From NCBI GenBank assembly GCA_964648115.1, contig CAZYME010000048.1, positions 1-7,836 on the forward strand: DNA of 7,836 nt, in the 5' to 3' direction. The translations under genes and the position numbers were made by a program. This document shows, one piece after another, positions 1 to 6,876 of this stretch. How positions within the stretch are numbered: the stretch's first letter is position 1; the number at the start of each line of letters is the position of its first letter. The DNA comes from CAZYME01 sp964648115. GTDB taxonomy: Bacteria > Pseudomonadota > Gammaproteobacteria > Legionellales > Legionellaceae. A model generated the notes under the pieces. It searched no databases, was not told the origin of the DNA, and saw only the letters and a list, made by a program, of their open reading frames with translations.

Positions 1-62
1 CTCCTGGATGGCGCGGACAAGCCGCGCCACGTAGGCCTTATAGAGCAATTGTCAAAAGACCC
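1..62. repeat. Half of a palindromic MITE-like element, cut by window edge
   Basis: This is the right half of the element seen whole at 7172-7310. Read on the minus strand it starts with GGGTCTTTTGAC (62 to 51), one base off the terminal sequence GGGTCTGTTGAC, and matches the left half of the 7172-7310 copy to its centre with a handful of mismatches and one single-base indel. It contains a perfect 8-bp hairpin, TGGCGCGG at 9-16 and CCGCGCCA at 22-29, around loop ACAAG. The next two bases, TA at 63-64, fit a TA target duplication inside CTAG, the YTAR-type target known for part of the IS5 family. The window starts almost exactly at the palindrome centre, so the other half should lie just outside. 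Confidence 0.8.
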
Positions 63-150
63 TAGAAGTAATCTGGATAAAAACACCATCGGTAATCATT
101 CAGGGCCTCATATACTGGGGCAAGAACTTTTAGGATAATAAGAGATAGCT

Positions 151-2316
151 ATGGATGGAAAAGATAAAAATACAATAAGTCAATGCCCAGTAATGCACGG
201 TGGAGTTACGTCCAAAGGGTTTTCAAACAAGAGTTGGTGGCCCAAGGCCTTAAACCTCGATATATTGAATCAGCATGACACCAAAACCAATCCGATGGGG
301 CAAGATTTCAACTATCGTCAGGAAGTCAAAAAACTAAACGTTGCCGCTCTTAAAAAAGACTTGCTTGCGTTCATGACCGACAGTCAGGCCTGGTGGCCAG
401 CTGATTGGGGTCACTATGGTGGCTTGATGATTCGTATGTCGTGGCATGCCGCAGGTACGTATCGTGTGGCTGATGGTCGTGGTGGCGCTAGCACAGGCAA
501 TCAACGCTTTGCGCCGTTGAACTCTTGGCCTGACAATGTGAACTTAGACAAAGCACGTCGGTTATTATGGCCTATCAAGAAAAAATACGGCAATAAGCTT
601 AGTTGGGCGGACTTAATAGTGCTCGCCGGCACCATCGCTTATGAATCCATGGGGCTTAAAACGTTTGGTTTTGGTTTTGGCCGCGAAGATATTTGGCATC
701 CCGAAGAGGATGTTTACTGGGGCTCCGAAAATGAATGGCTAGGTGCTACCCGTTATGATAATAAAAACCGCGACTCGCTAGAAAGCCCCCTAGCAGCTGT
801 ACAAATGGGATTGATCTATGTAAACCCTGAGGGCGTGGATGGCAAACCCGATCCGCTTCGAACAGCCGAGGATATCCGTGTCACGTTCGCGCGCATGGCT
901 ATGAATGACGAAGAAACCGTCGCGCTAACTGCAGGCGGACATACGGTTGGAAAATGCCATGGAAATGGCGATGCTAAACTTTTAGGACCTGCTCCTGAGG
1001 GAGCTGCTGTTGAAGAACAAGGCCTGGGTTGGATAAATAAAACCAACCGTGGTGTTGGTCGTAATACGGTTTCAAGCGGTATTGAAGGCGCGTGGACAAC
1101 CCACCCTACTCAGTGGGATAACGGCTATTTTCATATGCTGCTTAATCATGATTGGGAGAAGAAAAAAAGCCCCGCCGGTGCCTGTCAATGGGAGCCAATT
1201 CATATTAAAGAAGAAGATAAACCCGTTGATGTTGAAGACCCCTCTATTCGCCACAATCCCATCATGACCGATGCCGACATGGCCATGAAGATGGACCCCA
1301 TTTATCGTAAAATTGCAGAGCGCTTTTACAAAGACCCGGCTTACTTTTCAGAAGTTTTTGCACGCGCATGGTTTAAATTAACGCATCGTGATATGGGACC
1401 CAAGGCGCGCTATATCGGCCCTGATGTGCCAAATGAAGATTTGATATGGCAAGATCCAGTACCTGCGGGTAACAAAGATTATGATATTGCTGCTGTCAAA
1501 GCGAAAATCAAAACCTCCGCTTTAAGCATCAGTGACCTCGTTTCTACTGCCTGGGACAGCGCAAGAACCTTCCGTGGTTCCGATATGCGCGGAGGTGCCA
1601 ATGGAGCACGTATCCGACTAGCGCCTCAAAAGGACTGGGAAGGCAATGAGCCACACCGTCTTGCTAAGGTTTTGCGCGTTCTCAAAGGGATTGCTACAGA
1701 ATCAAAGGCTAGTGTAGCGGATGTGATCGTGCTTGCAGGTAATGTCGGTATCGAGCAAGCTGCCAAAGCCGCTGGATTTAACATCACAGTTCCTTTCGCT
1801 CCAGGCCGTGGTGATGCAACCAGCGAGATGACGGATGATGCCTCTTTTGATGTGCTAGAACCCTTGGCTGATGGGTATCGCAACTGGCTTAAGCAGGACT
1901 ATGCTGTCAGCGCTGAAGAGCTATTGCTCGATCGCACTCAACTGATGGGCCTGACCGCCCCTGAGATGACAGTCCTCGTTGGAGGCATGCGTGTGTTAGG
2001 CACAAACTACGGTGGTACCAAACACGGCGTATTTACCAATCGTGAGGGCACTCTTTGCAATGACTTCTTTGTAAACCTAACCGATATGGCTAACACATGG
2101 ACACCAACAGACAACAATATCTATCAAATACATGACCGGAAAACAGGTGATCTCAAATGGACAGCAACCCGAGTGGATCTTATTTTCGGATCGAACTCGA
2201 TCCTTCGTGCCTACGCAGAGGTGTATGCGCAGGATGATAACAAAGAAAAATTCGTACAAGATTTTGTAGCTGCCTGGGCAAAAGTTATGAACGCCGATCG
2301 TTTTGATTTAAGCTAG
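151..2316 (+). CDS. katG: Catalase-peroxidase KatG (cytosolic, KatB-like in Legionella)
   Basis: Bifunctional haem enzyme that breaks down hydrogen peroxide as a catalase and oxidises donors as a peroxidase. The chain is full length at 721 residues. The N-terminal haem domain has distal Arg95, Trp98 and His99 (MIRMSWHAAGTYR) and proximal His264 (TAGGHTVGKCHG) with Trp315. Trp98, Tyr223 and Met249 form the expected Met-Tyr-Trp adduct needed for catalase activity. The mobile arginine is Arg413 (HRDMGP) and the access-channel Asp is probably Asp376. The C-terminal haem-free duplicate domain runs from about 440 to the end (DRFDLS). There is no signal peptide, so it should be cytosolic; from memory Legionella has a periplasmic KatA and a cytosolic KatB, and this resembles KatB. 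A weak AAGAGA (140-145) lies 5 bases before the ATG. It is monocistronic, convergent with the next gene, and 88 bases from a mobile element. Five sampled 60-base lines average about 48% G+C, against 36-40% in its neighbours. Confidence 0.96.
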   Translation: MDGKDKNTISQCPVMHGGVTSKGFSNKSWWPKALNLDILNQHDTKTNPMGQDFNYRQEVKKLNVAALKKDLLAFMTDSQAWWPADWGHYGGLMIRMSWHAAGTYRVADGRGGASTGNQRFAPLNSWPDNVNLDKARRLLWPIKKKYGNKLSWADLIVLAGTIAYESMGLKTFGFGFGREDIWHPEEDVYWGSENEWLGATRYDNKNRDSLESPLAAVQMGLIYVNPEGVDGKPDPLRTAEDIRVTFARMAMNDEETVALTAGGHTVGKCHGNGDAKLLGPAPEGAAVEEQGLGWINKTNRGVGRNTVSSGIEGAWTTHPTQWDNGYFHMLLNHDWEKKKSPAGACQWEPIHIKEEDKPVDVEDPSIRHNPIMTDADMAMKMDPIYRKIAERFYKDPAYFSEVFARAWFKLTHRDMGPKARYIGPDVPNEDLIWQDPVPAGNKDYDIAAVKAKIKTSALSISDLVSTAWDSARTFRGSDMRGGANGARIRLAPQKDWEGNEPHRLAKVLRVLKGIATESKASVADVIVLAGNVGIEQAAKAAGFNITVPFAPGRGDATSEMTDDASFDVLEPLADGYRNWLKQDYAVSAEELLLDRTQLMGLTAPEMTVLVGGMRVLGTNYGGTKHGVFTNREGTLCNDFFVNLTDMANTWTPTDNNIYQIHDRKTGDLKWTATRVDLIFGSNSILRAYAEVYAQDDNKEKFVQDFVAAWAKVMNADRFDLS

Positions 2317-2380
2317 AGCAATCCAATTTGCACACCTATGAGAGCCACAACCACTCTGAAGGTGATTCATGACCTCATCT

Positions 2381-3538
2381 TCAAATCCTGCAGGCTCCTT
2401 CCTGATATAAAACAACGCCTAGTGTCCAGTCGTTGGTGCTAGTTTTATTAGAGATATAATGGATTTGCTGATTACGATTGATACCAAGACCCTCAACAAA
2501 CAGCGAGTAAAAATAAGAAGAACTTAAGCAGGTCGCGAACAGATATTTATTTTTCGGGAAAAGAGTGCCTAAAACTGACCAGTCTTTTCGACATACTTGT
2601 TGATCCGCTATTTCAGCTAATTGTTGACTTGTAAACTGATGATGCATAAAGTTAAACGGTCTTTCCTGTAACATAGCACTGATACCACCAATGACGTACC
2701 ATGTTTGCTCCGGGTTGTCTTGTATCAACGAATTAATTGAATCATTAACCTGATGAATATCATTGATGAGTGGTCTCATCCGTTGTTCACACAGCTGAAA
2801 GTTGCCTGCTGCCAAAGCTCCATCTGGTAGCGGGTAATGCTTGGGGAAGCAGTCTCCATTATCGAGATATTGGCTTCTAATTTCATTCTGCCCTAGTCCT
2901 AGAAAACCATGTGTAAATAACGAAACATGTCGCCCATAGATATCAATGTCAATGTAATCATCAGGGTTAAGGTTAATGGCTTGTGCACTTTTGAGAGGAA
3001 ATGCGACTTGTGTCGAGCCACTGCCTGTATCAATTACACCGACTAATGGTGTAGATGGTGAAGTTAGGGCGCCTAGCTCATAATTAACAGCTAGCCAACC
3101 AAACAGCGCCTCTTCGCGACCTTTAAGGGTTTTTGCAGAGATAAGCTGCCACTTAGATTGCGTAGAAAACCACTGGGTAAGTTGGTCATAATAAGCCTGC
3201 TGTCTTGCAAAACTTAACATTCGCATTCCTGATGTTGCAAAAAAATAAACAGGAATATTGTTATCGGGGACCTCTGAAAAAAGCTGCGACAAATACCGAT
3301 TAATAGAACCTTGATTCAATTCAATAGATGCGAATCCTGGCTCAATTTTGTTAGAAAATACATTTTTGATTGCATAAGGAGCATTTGATGCATCAATGTT
3401 ATAGCTATAAATTTGTAATCTTGAGCCTGAGTTCCCAACATCAACCACCGCAACACATCGATTTTCTGGGCATACTATCGACGAAGAGAAACCAGATAAG
3501 CTTAAAATTAATCCTATTAATAACAATGTAATACGCAT
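2381..3538 (-). CDS. Secreted ecto-nucleoside triphosphate diphosphohydrolase (GDA1/CD39 family)
   Basis: Apyrase-type enzyme that hydrolyses nucleoside tri- and diphosphates outside the cytoplasm. Residues 1-20 (MRITLLLIGLILSLSGFSSS) are a Sec-type signal peptide. Apyrase regions appear in order: ACR1 at 33-40 (DVGNSGSR), ACR2 at 99-107 (FFATSGMRM), ACR3 at 139-153 with likely catalytic Glu143 (GREEALFGW), ACR4 at 170-177 (DTGSGSTQ) and ACR5 at 283-287 (IGGIS). At 385 residues it is near the roughly 390 of Legionella pneumophila Lpg1905, a virulence-linked NTPDase, and several stretches match it as I remember it. Seven cysteines in the mature chain suggest disulfides. Unusual points: Asn36 replaces the usual Ser in ACR1, and Ser173-Gly174 replaces the usual Gly-Ala in ACR4. 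AAGGGA (minus strand of 3547-3552) is 8 bases before the ATG. It stands alone and converges on katG with no clear terminator in the 64 bases between. Secretion beyond the periplasm is inference. Confidence 0.92.
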   Translation of the reverse strand: MRITLLLIGLILSLSGFSSSIVCPENRCVAVVDVGNSGSRLQIYSYNIDASNAPYAIKNVFSNKIEPGFASIELNQGSINRYLSQLFSEVPDNNIPVYFFATSGMRMLSFARQQAYYDQLTQWFSTQSKWQLISAKTLKGREEALFGWLAVNYELGALTSPSTPLVGVIDTGSGSTQVAFPLKSAQAINLNPDDYIDIDIYGRHVSLFTHGFLGLGQNEIRSQYLDNGDCFPKHYPLPDGALAAGNFQLCEQRMRPLINDIHQVNDSINSLIQDNPEQTWYVIGGISAMLQERPFNFMHHQFTSQQLAEIADQQVCRKDWSVLGTLFPKNKYLFATCLSSSYFYSLFVEGLGINRNQQIHYISNKTSTNDWTLGVVLYQEGACRI

Positions 3539-3759
3539 AATTATATTCCCTTAGGCATTGCAAAATTCAAAAATGGGAGTGTTTTGTAAGGTACTGCGGT
3601 TTTTAAAAAACAAACGACAACTTATTTTTTTATTATCAAACTCACTTACAACAGTGAAGAATGGAACAAAAAAACAAACAATATTATCAAAATACCCGGC
3701 ACAAAGAAAAGATTATCAACGTATTGGCAGCTAATCAATAAATATTTGCTCATAGATTA
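3539..3759. other. A+T-rich intergenic region upstream of the nucleotidase
   Basis: About 220 bases rich in A and T runs, with no gene I can support. It must carry the promoter of the minus-strand nucleotidase gene, but I could not pick a convincing -35/-10 pair. It holds the nucleotidase Shine-Dalgarno (3547-3552) and a short self-complementary T5A6 stretch near 3600. A 26-codon frame on the plus strand at 3661 (MEQKNKQYYQ start) has no good ribosome site and is treated as chance. The region ends at TA (3758-3759), the probable target base pair of the terminal repeat that begins at 3760. Confidence 0.5.
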
Positions 3760-3893
3760 GGGTCTGTTGACCTCAGTGGCTCGACCTGGGCATTGGATTA
3801 TTTTGATGGATGGTTGCCCGCCTGTGAGGGCATGATAGATTTTTTTGTCATGTGCAGCAAAACGCCATAACACACCGCCAATATGGGCCACGC
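3760..3893. mobile_element. Solo IS-type terminal repeat plus unassigned element remnant
   Basis: GGGTCTGTTGAC at 3760-3771, directly after TTA, is the same terminal sequence that closes the element at 7299-7310 and, with one change, the one at 51-62. The interior differs: there is no ACAAG hairpin, but the arms TGCCC and GGGCA (within 3822-3840) flank an 8-base loop and are followed by a T run at 3840-3846. No matching second terminus is visible before the DAK2-DegV gene ends. On the minus strand two frames stay open over most of this stretch. One ends at the terminal repeat itself (…TEVNRP then stop); the other continues in frame after the DAK2-DegV stop for about 31 codons. I read it as the end of a different IS or MITE sharing these termini. 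Its right limit is set only by the neighbouring gene. Confidence 0.5.
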
Positions 3894-5684
3894 TTATTTT
3901 TCTGAAATAATGATGCGAGCTGCTACTGCAATACAACCATATCCAGCATGCAATCCAATAGCAGGTGAAACATTTTCTATATAAACTGGAGGTTTTTGGA
4001 ATGCAGCTGTCGTTCGTTTTGCAAAATCACAAGCTTTTTCCTCTACTCCAGCATGAACAATGCAATACCGCTCCAGTTCTTTTCCAGGAGCAGAATACAT
4101 TTTTTTTATAGTAGCAATAATTTTTGATAAGGCATGCTCTGCCTTAAATGCCGTTGCAAAATAAGATCCCTTTCCAGTTTTGTCGATTGAAACAATAGGT
4201 TTTATCCCTGAAAATCTGCCTATTTGACCAGCAACTTTATTTATCCGCCCGGAGCGAATCATCGCATCCAGATCATTAACCATCACAAAAAGAGATGTTT
4301 CTAAGACAGCTTCTTCAATATGTTTAATGAGTGTTTGGAAAGAGCACCCCGCGCTAATTAGCTCACAAGCATATTGAACTAAAAGCCCTTGCGCACCGGA
4401 GTTTGTTCGAGAATCTATAACTTTAACATTAGAGTATTTTTGAGCTGCTTGAGTCATAACATCAAATGTTCCGCTCATTGACTTTGCAATAGGGATAACA
4501 AGAACATTTTTGTAGTGTTGGGCGAGAAAAGATAGCTTTTCATCTACCAATGCAGGGGAAGGAAGAGATGTTTTTGGGTGAGATTTTAAGGCTTTTAAAT
4601 TCTGATAAAACAAATTGGGCTCTAAGGAATAGCGATCGAGCAGGTGATGTTCATCAATATGAATATTTAAAGGAATTAGATGTATTTGGTGTTCATCTCT
4701 CAATGACGTTGGGATATCTGCACTGGAGTCTGTAACGATCGCTATATCATGCTTACGTTGGTGAGCAACCTGAAACTGACGCAGCATATCATCAACCTTA
4801 GGGTGCTCAAGAATACCTTGCTTCATTGAGATAGAAAAAATATCGCATGGGTTGTTGCTGTGAATATGCAACCTACAGGTCTTTTGATTACCAGTAAACG
4901 CCAAGCAGTCTCCATGTTTTTCCAGTGATTTGGCGAGCTGCGTCTTATCAATAAACTCAGACTTTATAATAACCTCGGTGCAATATCGATGCGCTGGTGC
5001 TGTATCGGGTATAGCGAGCTTATGCTCAACTGAATACACTACGTTTTTTGAATAATTATTTTCTAGATAAGTATCCCCTGCTAATAATGATGCAAAACCC
5101 TCAACAAAAAAATAAAACCCTAATGCTCCCGCATCTACAACATTAGCGGTTTTTAAAACAGGAATCCTATCTGTGGTAGCTTTTAAAATTACCTTCAAAA
5201 TAGGAATTAGTTCTTGCGTAAGTTGTTTAAAGCAATTTATGTGTATGCTAAGTTCGACTGCGTTATTCGCAAATGCCTCAATCATGGTCAGCATTGTCCC
5301 CTCGATAGGGGACTGGATAGATAGCCTTACACTCGTTGCCGCATTGTCCAATATCGCAGAAAAATCGGCTGTATCCATGATTTTTTTATCGTAGTGCACG
5401 AGTGCCAAGGCGTTAAAAAACTGAGAAAAAATAATGCCTGAATTTCCCCTGGCTCCGCATAGACTTGCATCTGCTACTGATTGAAGCATGTCTGTAAATC
5501 TAGGTTGTATAATGGAGTTAGCAATGATTGCATTTGCTGTTGATGCTAAATTATCTCCCGTGTCCCCATCTGCAACTGGAAAAATGTTAATAGCATTTAG
5601 CTGCTCTTTTGCTGAAACAACAGATTGGCAGCCTCGAATGATTGCTTGATGTAATCTTGTAGGGCTTAAATAAGGTAGATGCAT
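3894..5684 (-). CDS. DAK2-DegV fusion, probable single-chain fatty acid kinase (FakA-FakB type)
   Basis: Probably phosphorylates exogenous fatty acids to acyl-phosphates, with kinase and fatty-acid-binding parts in one 596-residue chain. Residues about 1-205 are a DAK2/DhaL-type kinase domain: PVADGDTGDN at 36-45 with metal-binding aspartates 39 and 41, GARGNSGIIFSQFF at 77-90, IEGTMLTMIEA at 127-137 and VVDAGALGF at 182-190. Residues about 230-305 resemble the middle domain of FakA (YCTEVII, then RLHIHSNNP at 271-279 and a PKVDDM helix). Residues about 312-596 are a complete DegV (FakB) fold: TDSSAD at 318-323, TSLPSP at 372-377, SMSGTF at 402-407, DSR at 424-426, RSGRI at 477-481 and GLHAGYG at 577-583. 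The usual C-terminal FakA domain is absent, DegV being in its place. FakA and FakB are separate proteins in Staphylococcus. No signal peptide, so cytosolic. No good Shine-Dalgarno is visible before this ATG. DUF2177 upstream is 227 bases away, so an operon is uncertain. Confidence 0.87.
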   Translation of the reverse strand: MHLPYLSPTRLHQAIIRGCQSVVSAKEQLNAINIFPVADGDTGDNLASTANAIIANSIIQPRFTDMLQSVADASLCGARGNSGIIFSQFFNALALVHYDKKIMDTADFSAILDNAATSVRLSIQSPIEGTMLTMIEAFANNAVELSIHINCFKQLTQELIPILKVILKATTDRIPVLKTANVVDAGALGFYFFVEGFASLLAGDTYLENNYSKNVVYSVEHKLAIPDTAPAHRYCTEVIIKSEFIDKTQLAKSLEKHGDCLAFTGNQKTCRLHIHSNNPCDIFSISMKQGILEHPKVDDMLRQFQVAHQRKHDIAIVTDSSADIPTSLRDEHQIHLIPLNIHIDEHHLLDRYSLEPNLFYQNLKALKSHPKTSLPSPALVDEKLSFLAQHYKNVLVIPIAKSMSGTFDVMTQAAQKYSNVKVIDSRTNSGAQGLLVQYACELISAGCSFQTLIKHIEEAVLETSLFVMVNDLDAMIRSGRINKVAGQIGRFSGIKPIVSIDKTGKGSYFATAFKAEHALSKIIATIKKMYSAPGKELERYCIVHAGVEEKACDFAKRTTAAFQKPPVYIENVSPAIGLHAGYGCIAVAARIIISEK

Positions 5685-5911
5685 ATATCGTATTAATTAC
5701 ATTGAAATGGTCCCATCATGACGGATATTTATAGGGATTACTATTCAGACCAAAACTTGTAGATAGCGATCAAATTGAAGATCATTCATTTCAATACATG
5801 ACCGCTCTTCCAAGGGAGAAAGACTAAAGCCGCCCTTCATTTTTGCCTTAATTGATGGTGACCCAAGTAGTATCCGTCCTCGCGCGAAAATATAAGTCCG
5901 CCTGACTCTTC
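5685..5911. other. Intergenic region, no supported gene
   Basis: A 227-base gap between the two minus-strand genes. A minus-strand frame here runs on from inside the DUF2177 gene in another frame to 5745, but it has no recognisable domain and no ribosome site, so I do not call it. Short pieces read like eroded coding sequence (for example GLIFSREDGYYLGHH in one minus frame) and might be a gene remnant; I could not identify a family. No strong terminator for the upstream gene was seen; an imperfect CTTC/GAAG arm pair lies near 5909-5922. Confidence 0.35.
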
Positions 5912-6316
5912 TCAGAGGAAGCGGGAAATATACACCGTGATAGTGGCTGAGAGCGCACACAAAAAAGTACCCCATGCCCAATCTATAAAAGCCATCATCA
6001 CAGGCCAATCTTTAAAAATAGCCAAGCAAGTAAAATCATAAACCCCGTAAATGACAAACCCAATTGCAGCCCCATACATAAAAGCATGTGTTAGCAACCC
6101 TTTTGAAAGAGGAAACACAAAAACCAAGATTGCAAATGAAAACAGAAAGTACACGATGGCGCTAGCCCACCAAACTGGAAGCAACTGACCATTTTCAAGG
6201 CGAAACCAAGCTCCATAATGCTTAAAGTACATATCTTTTGCAAAATATCCGAGCCATACCATGTCCAGCGTGAAAAAAACTATCGTTGATATAACTAAAA
6301 GTTTAATATAATACAT
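5912..6316 (-). CDS. DUF2177 family membrane protein
   Basis: Small inner-membrane protein of unknown function, 134 residues with this start. It has four hydrophobic segments: about 4-23 (KLLVISTIVFFTLDMVWLGY), 48-68 (WWASAIVYFLFSFAILVFVF), 75-95 (LTHAFMYGAAIGFVIYGVYD) and 110-130 (AFIDWAWGTFLCALSATITV). The pattern of LDMVWLGY early, a YGAAIGFVIYGVYDFTCLAIFKDWP stretch in the third segment and loop, and a final IDWAWG(T)xLC motif is what I know of DUF2177. An upstream in-frame ATG at 6364 would add 16 residues (MYRVRQDSSLDNKELA) that are polar and unlike the family. The ATG at 6316 is preferred because a perfect AAGGAG lies six bases before it. The length fits the family, so it looks complete. 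The DAK2-DegV gene is downstream on the same strand, separated by 227 bases. Confidence 0.85.
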   Translation of the reverse strand: MYYIKLLVISTIVFFTLDMVWLGYFAKDMYFKHYGAWFRLENGQLLPVWWASAIVYFLFSFAILVFVFPLSKGLLTHAFMYGAAIGFVIYGVYDFTCLAIFKDWPVMMAFIDWAWGTFLCALSATITVYISRFL

Positions 6317-6322
6317 AGCTAG

Positions 6323-6328
6323 CTCCTT
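6323..6328 (-). promoter_or_regulatory. Shine-Dalgarno AAGGAG that fixes the DUF2177 start
   Basis: On the minus strand AAGGAG sits six bases before the ATG at 6316, while the upstream in-frame ATG at 6364 has no comparable site. It shortens the protein by 16 residues relative to the longest frame. Confidence 0.8.
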
Positions 6329-6428
6329 GTTATCTAAACTACTATCTTGCCTCACTCTATACATTTTTTAAAGATAGACGTTCTGAACAACGAAATATTT
6401 AAATATAAACCCTCTGCAAGGCCTTTAA

Positions 6429-6758
6429 ATGTCGATTTTTAAGCGAGTTGGATTTGCTTGCAAATACATCGCGTCAAATCAGAATCAAAGTAAAAAAAGC
6501 CTTAAAGAAACGCAGCAAAAAGATGTTTTAAATTTTCTTGAAAAAAAATTTTTTATGGCTGGTGAATTAGCACGCCAATTAGATGTCCGTCTTAGTATGC
6601 ACCCAGGGCAATTTGTAGTTCTTACCAGTACTACGCACGAGGTAGTTGAACGCAGTATGCTTGAATTTGAATATCATGCCAATTTAATCAGATGGATTGG
6701 GTACGGTAAAACATTTGAAGTAGCAACCGGGTCCCTGGGACAGACCGAAGTAAACTGA
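6429..6758 (+). pseudogene. uvsE: UV damage endonuclease (UvsE/UVDE) remnant with internal deletion
   Basis: Remnant of a TIM-barrel endonuclease that nicks DNA 5' to UV photoproducts. The 109-residue frame starts with the family N-terminus (RVGFACKYIASNQ, residues 6-18) and then, near residues 30-35, jumps in frame to the family's middle: a helix ending GELARQLDVRLSMHPGQFVVL (45-65), then EFEYHANLIRWIGYGKTF (79-96). His58 of HPGQF and His83 match metal-binding histidines of the family. From memory of full-length homologues about 80 residues between these blocks are missing, including an early metal-binding His, and everything after GYGKTF is gone. From about residue 97 (base 6717) the sequence is unrelated and ends VATGSLGQTEVN. 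No activity is expected. The frame stays open through the deletion, so the call of a pseudogene rests on missing conserved blocks, not on a stop codon. Confidence 0.85.
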
Positions 6759-6864
6759 AAAATATGTGCTCAGATTAAGGCTGAGAAGACTGCAAAAAAA
6801 CGTTAGGGACGTTGCATAGTAACTCTGTTAGCAATCAGGCATAATAATGGACTTTTTCAACGAT
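6759..6864. other. Spacer between uvsE remnant and small unknown gene
   Basis: No gene seen. There are two short arm pairs: CTCAG/CTGAG around 6770-6785 and AACGT/ACGTT at 6799-6813. It must hold the promoter of the small gene at 6877; CATAAT at 6840-6845 could be a -10 box, but no -35 box lies at a suitable distance. Confidence 0.3.
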
Positions 6865-6869
6865 AGGAG
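6865..6869 (+). promoter_or_regulatory. Shine-Dalgarno AGGAG that fixes the start at 6877
   Basis: AGGAG lies seven bases before the ATG at 6877. The upstream in-frame ATG at 6847 has no such site and would put this motif inside the coding region, so the shorter protein is preferred. Confidence 0.7.
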
Positions 6870-6876
6870 TAAAAGA

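Noticed and set aside
816..2259. Several open frames of 60-85 codons on both strands inside katG
   Set aside because: They overlap a full-length, clearly conserved catalase-peroxidase in other frames and show no domain or ribosome site.
2317..2400. Bidirectional terminator between katG and the nucleotidase gene
   Set aside because: The CCTGCAGG palindrome near 2387-2394 is within the nucleotidase coding end and no GC-rich hairpin with a T run is visible.
3661..3741. 26-codon plus-strand frame in the A+T-rich gap
   Set aside because: Low-complexity composition, no Shine-Dalgarno and no similarity that I can recognise.
5745..6008. 87-codon minus-strand frame overlapping the DUF2177 gene end
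   Set aside because: Its first third is a shifted reading of the DUF2177 C-terminus; no ribosome site and no recognisable domain.
6791..6813. AACGT/ACGTT hairpin next to an A run, terminator-like on the minus strand
   Set aside because: The stem is only five weak pairs and no minus-strand gene upstream clearly needs it.
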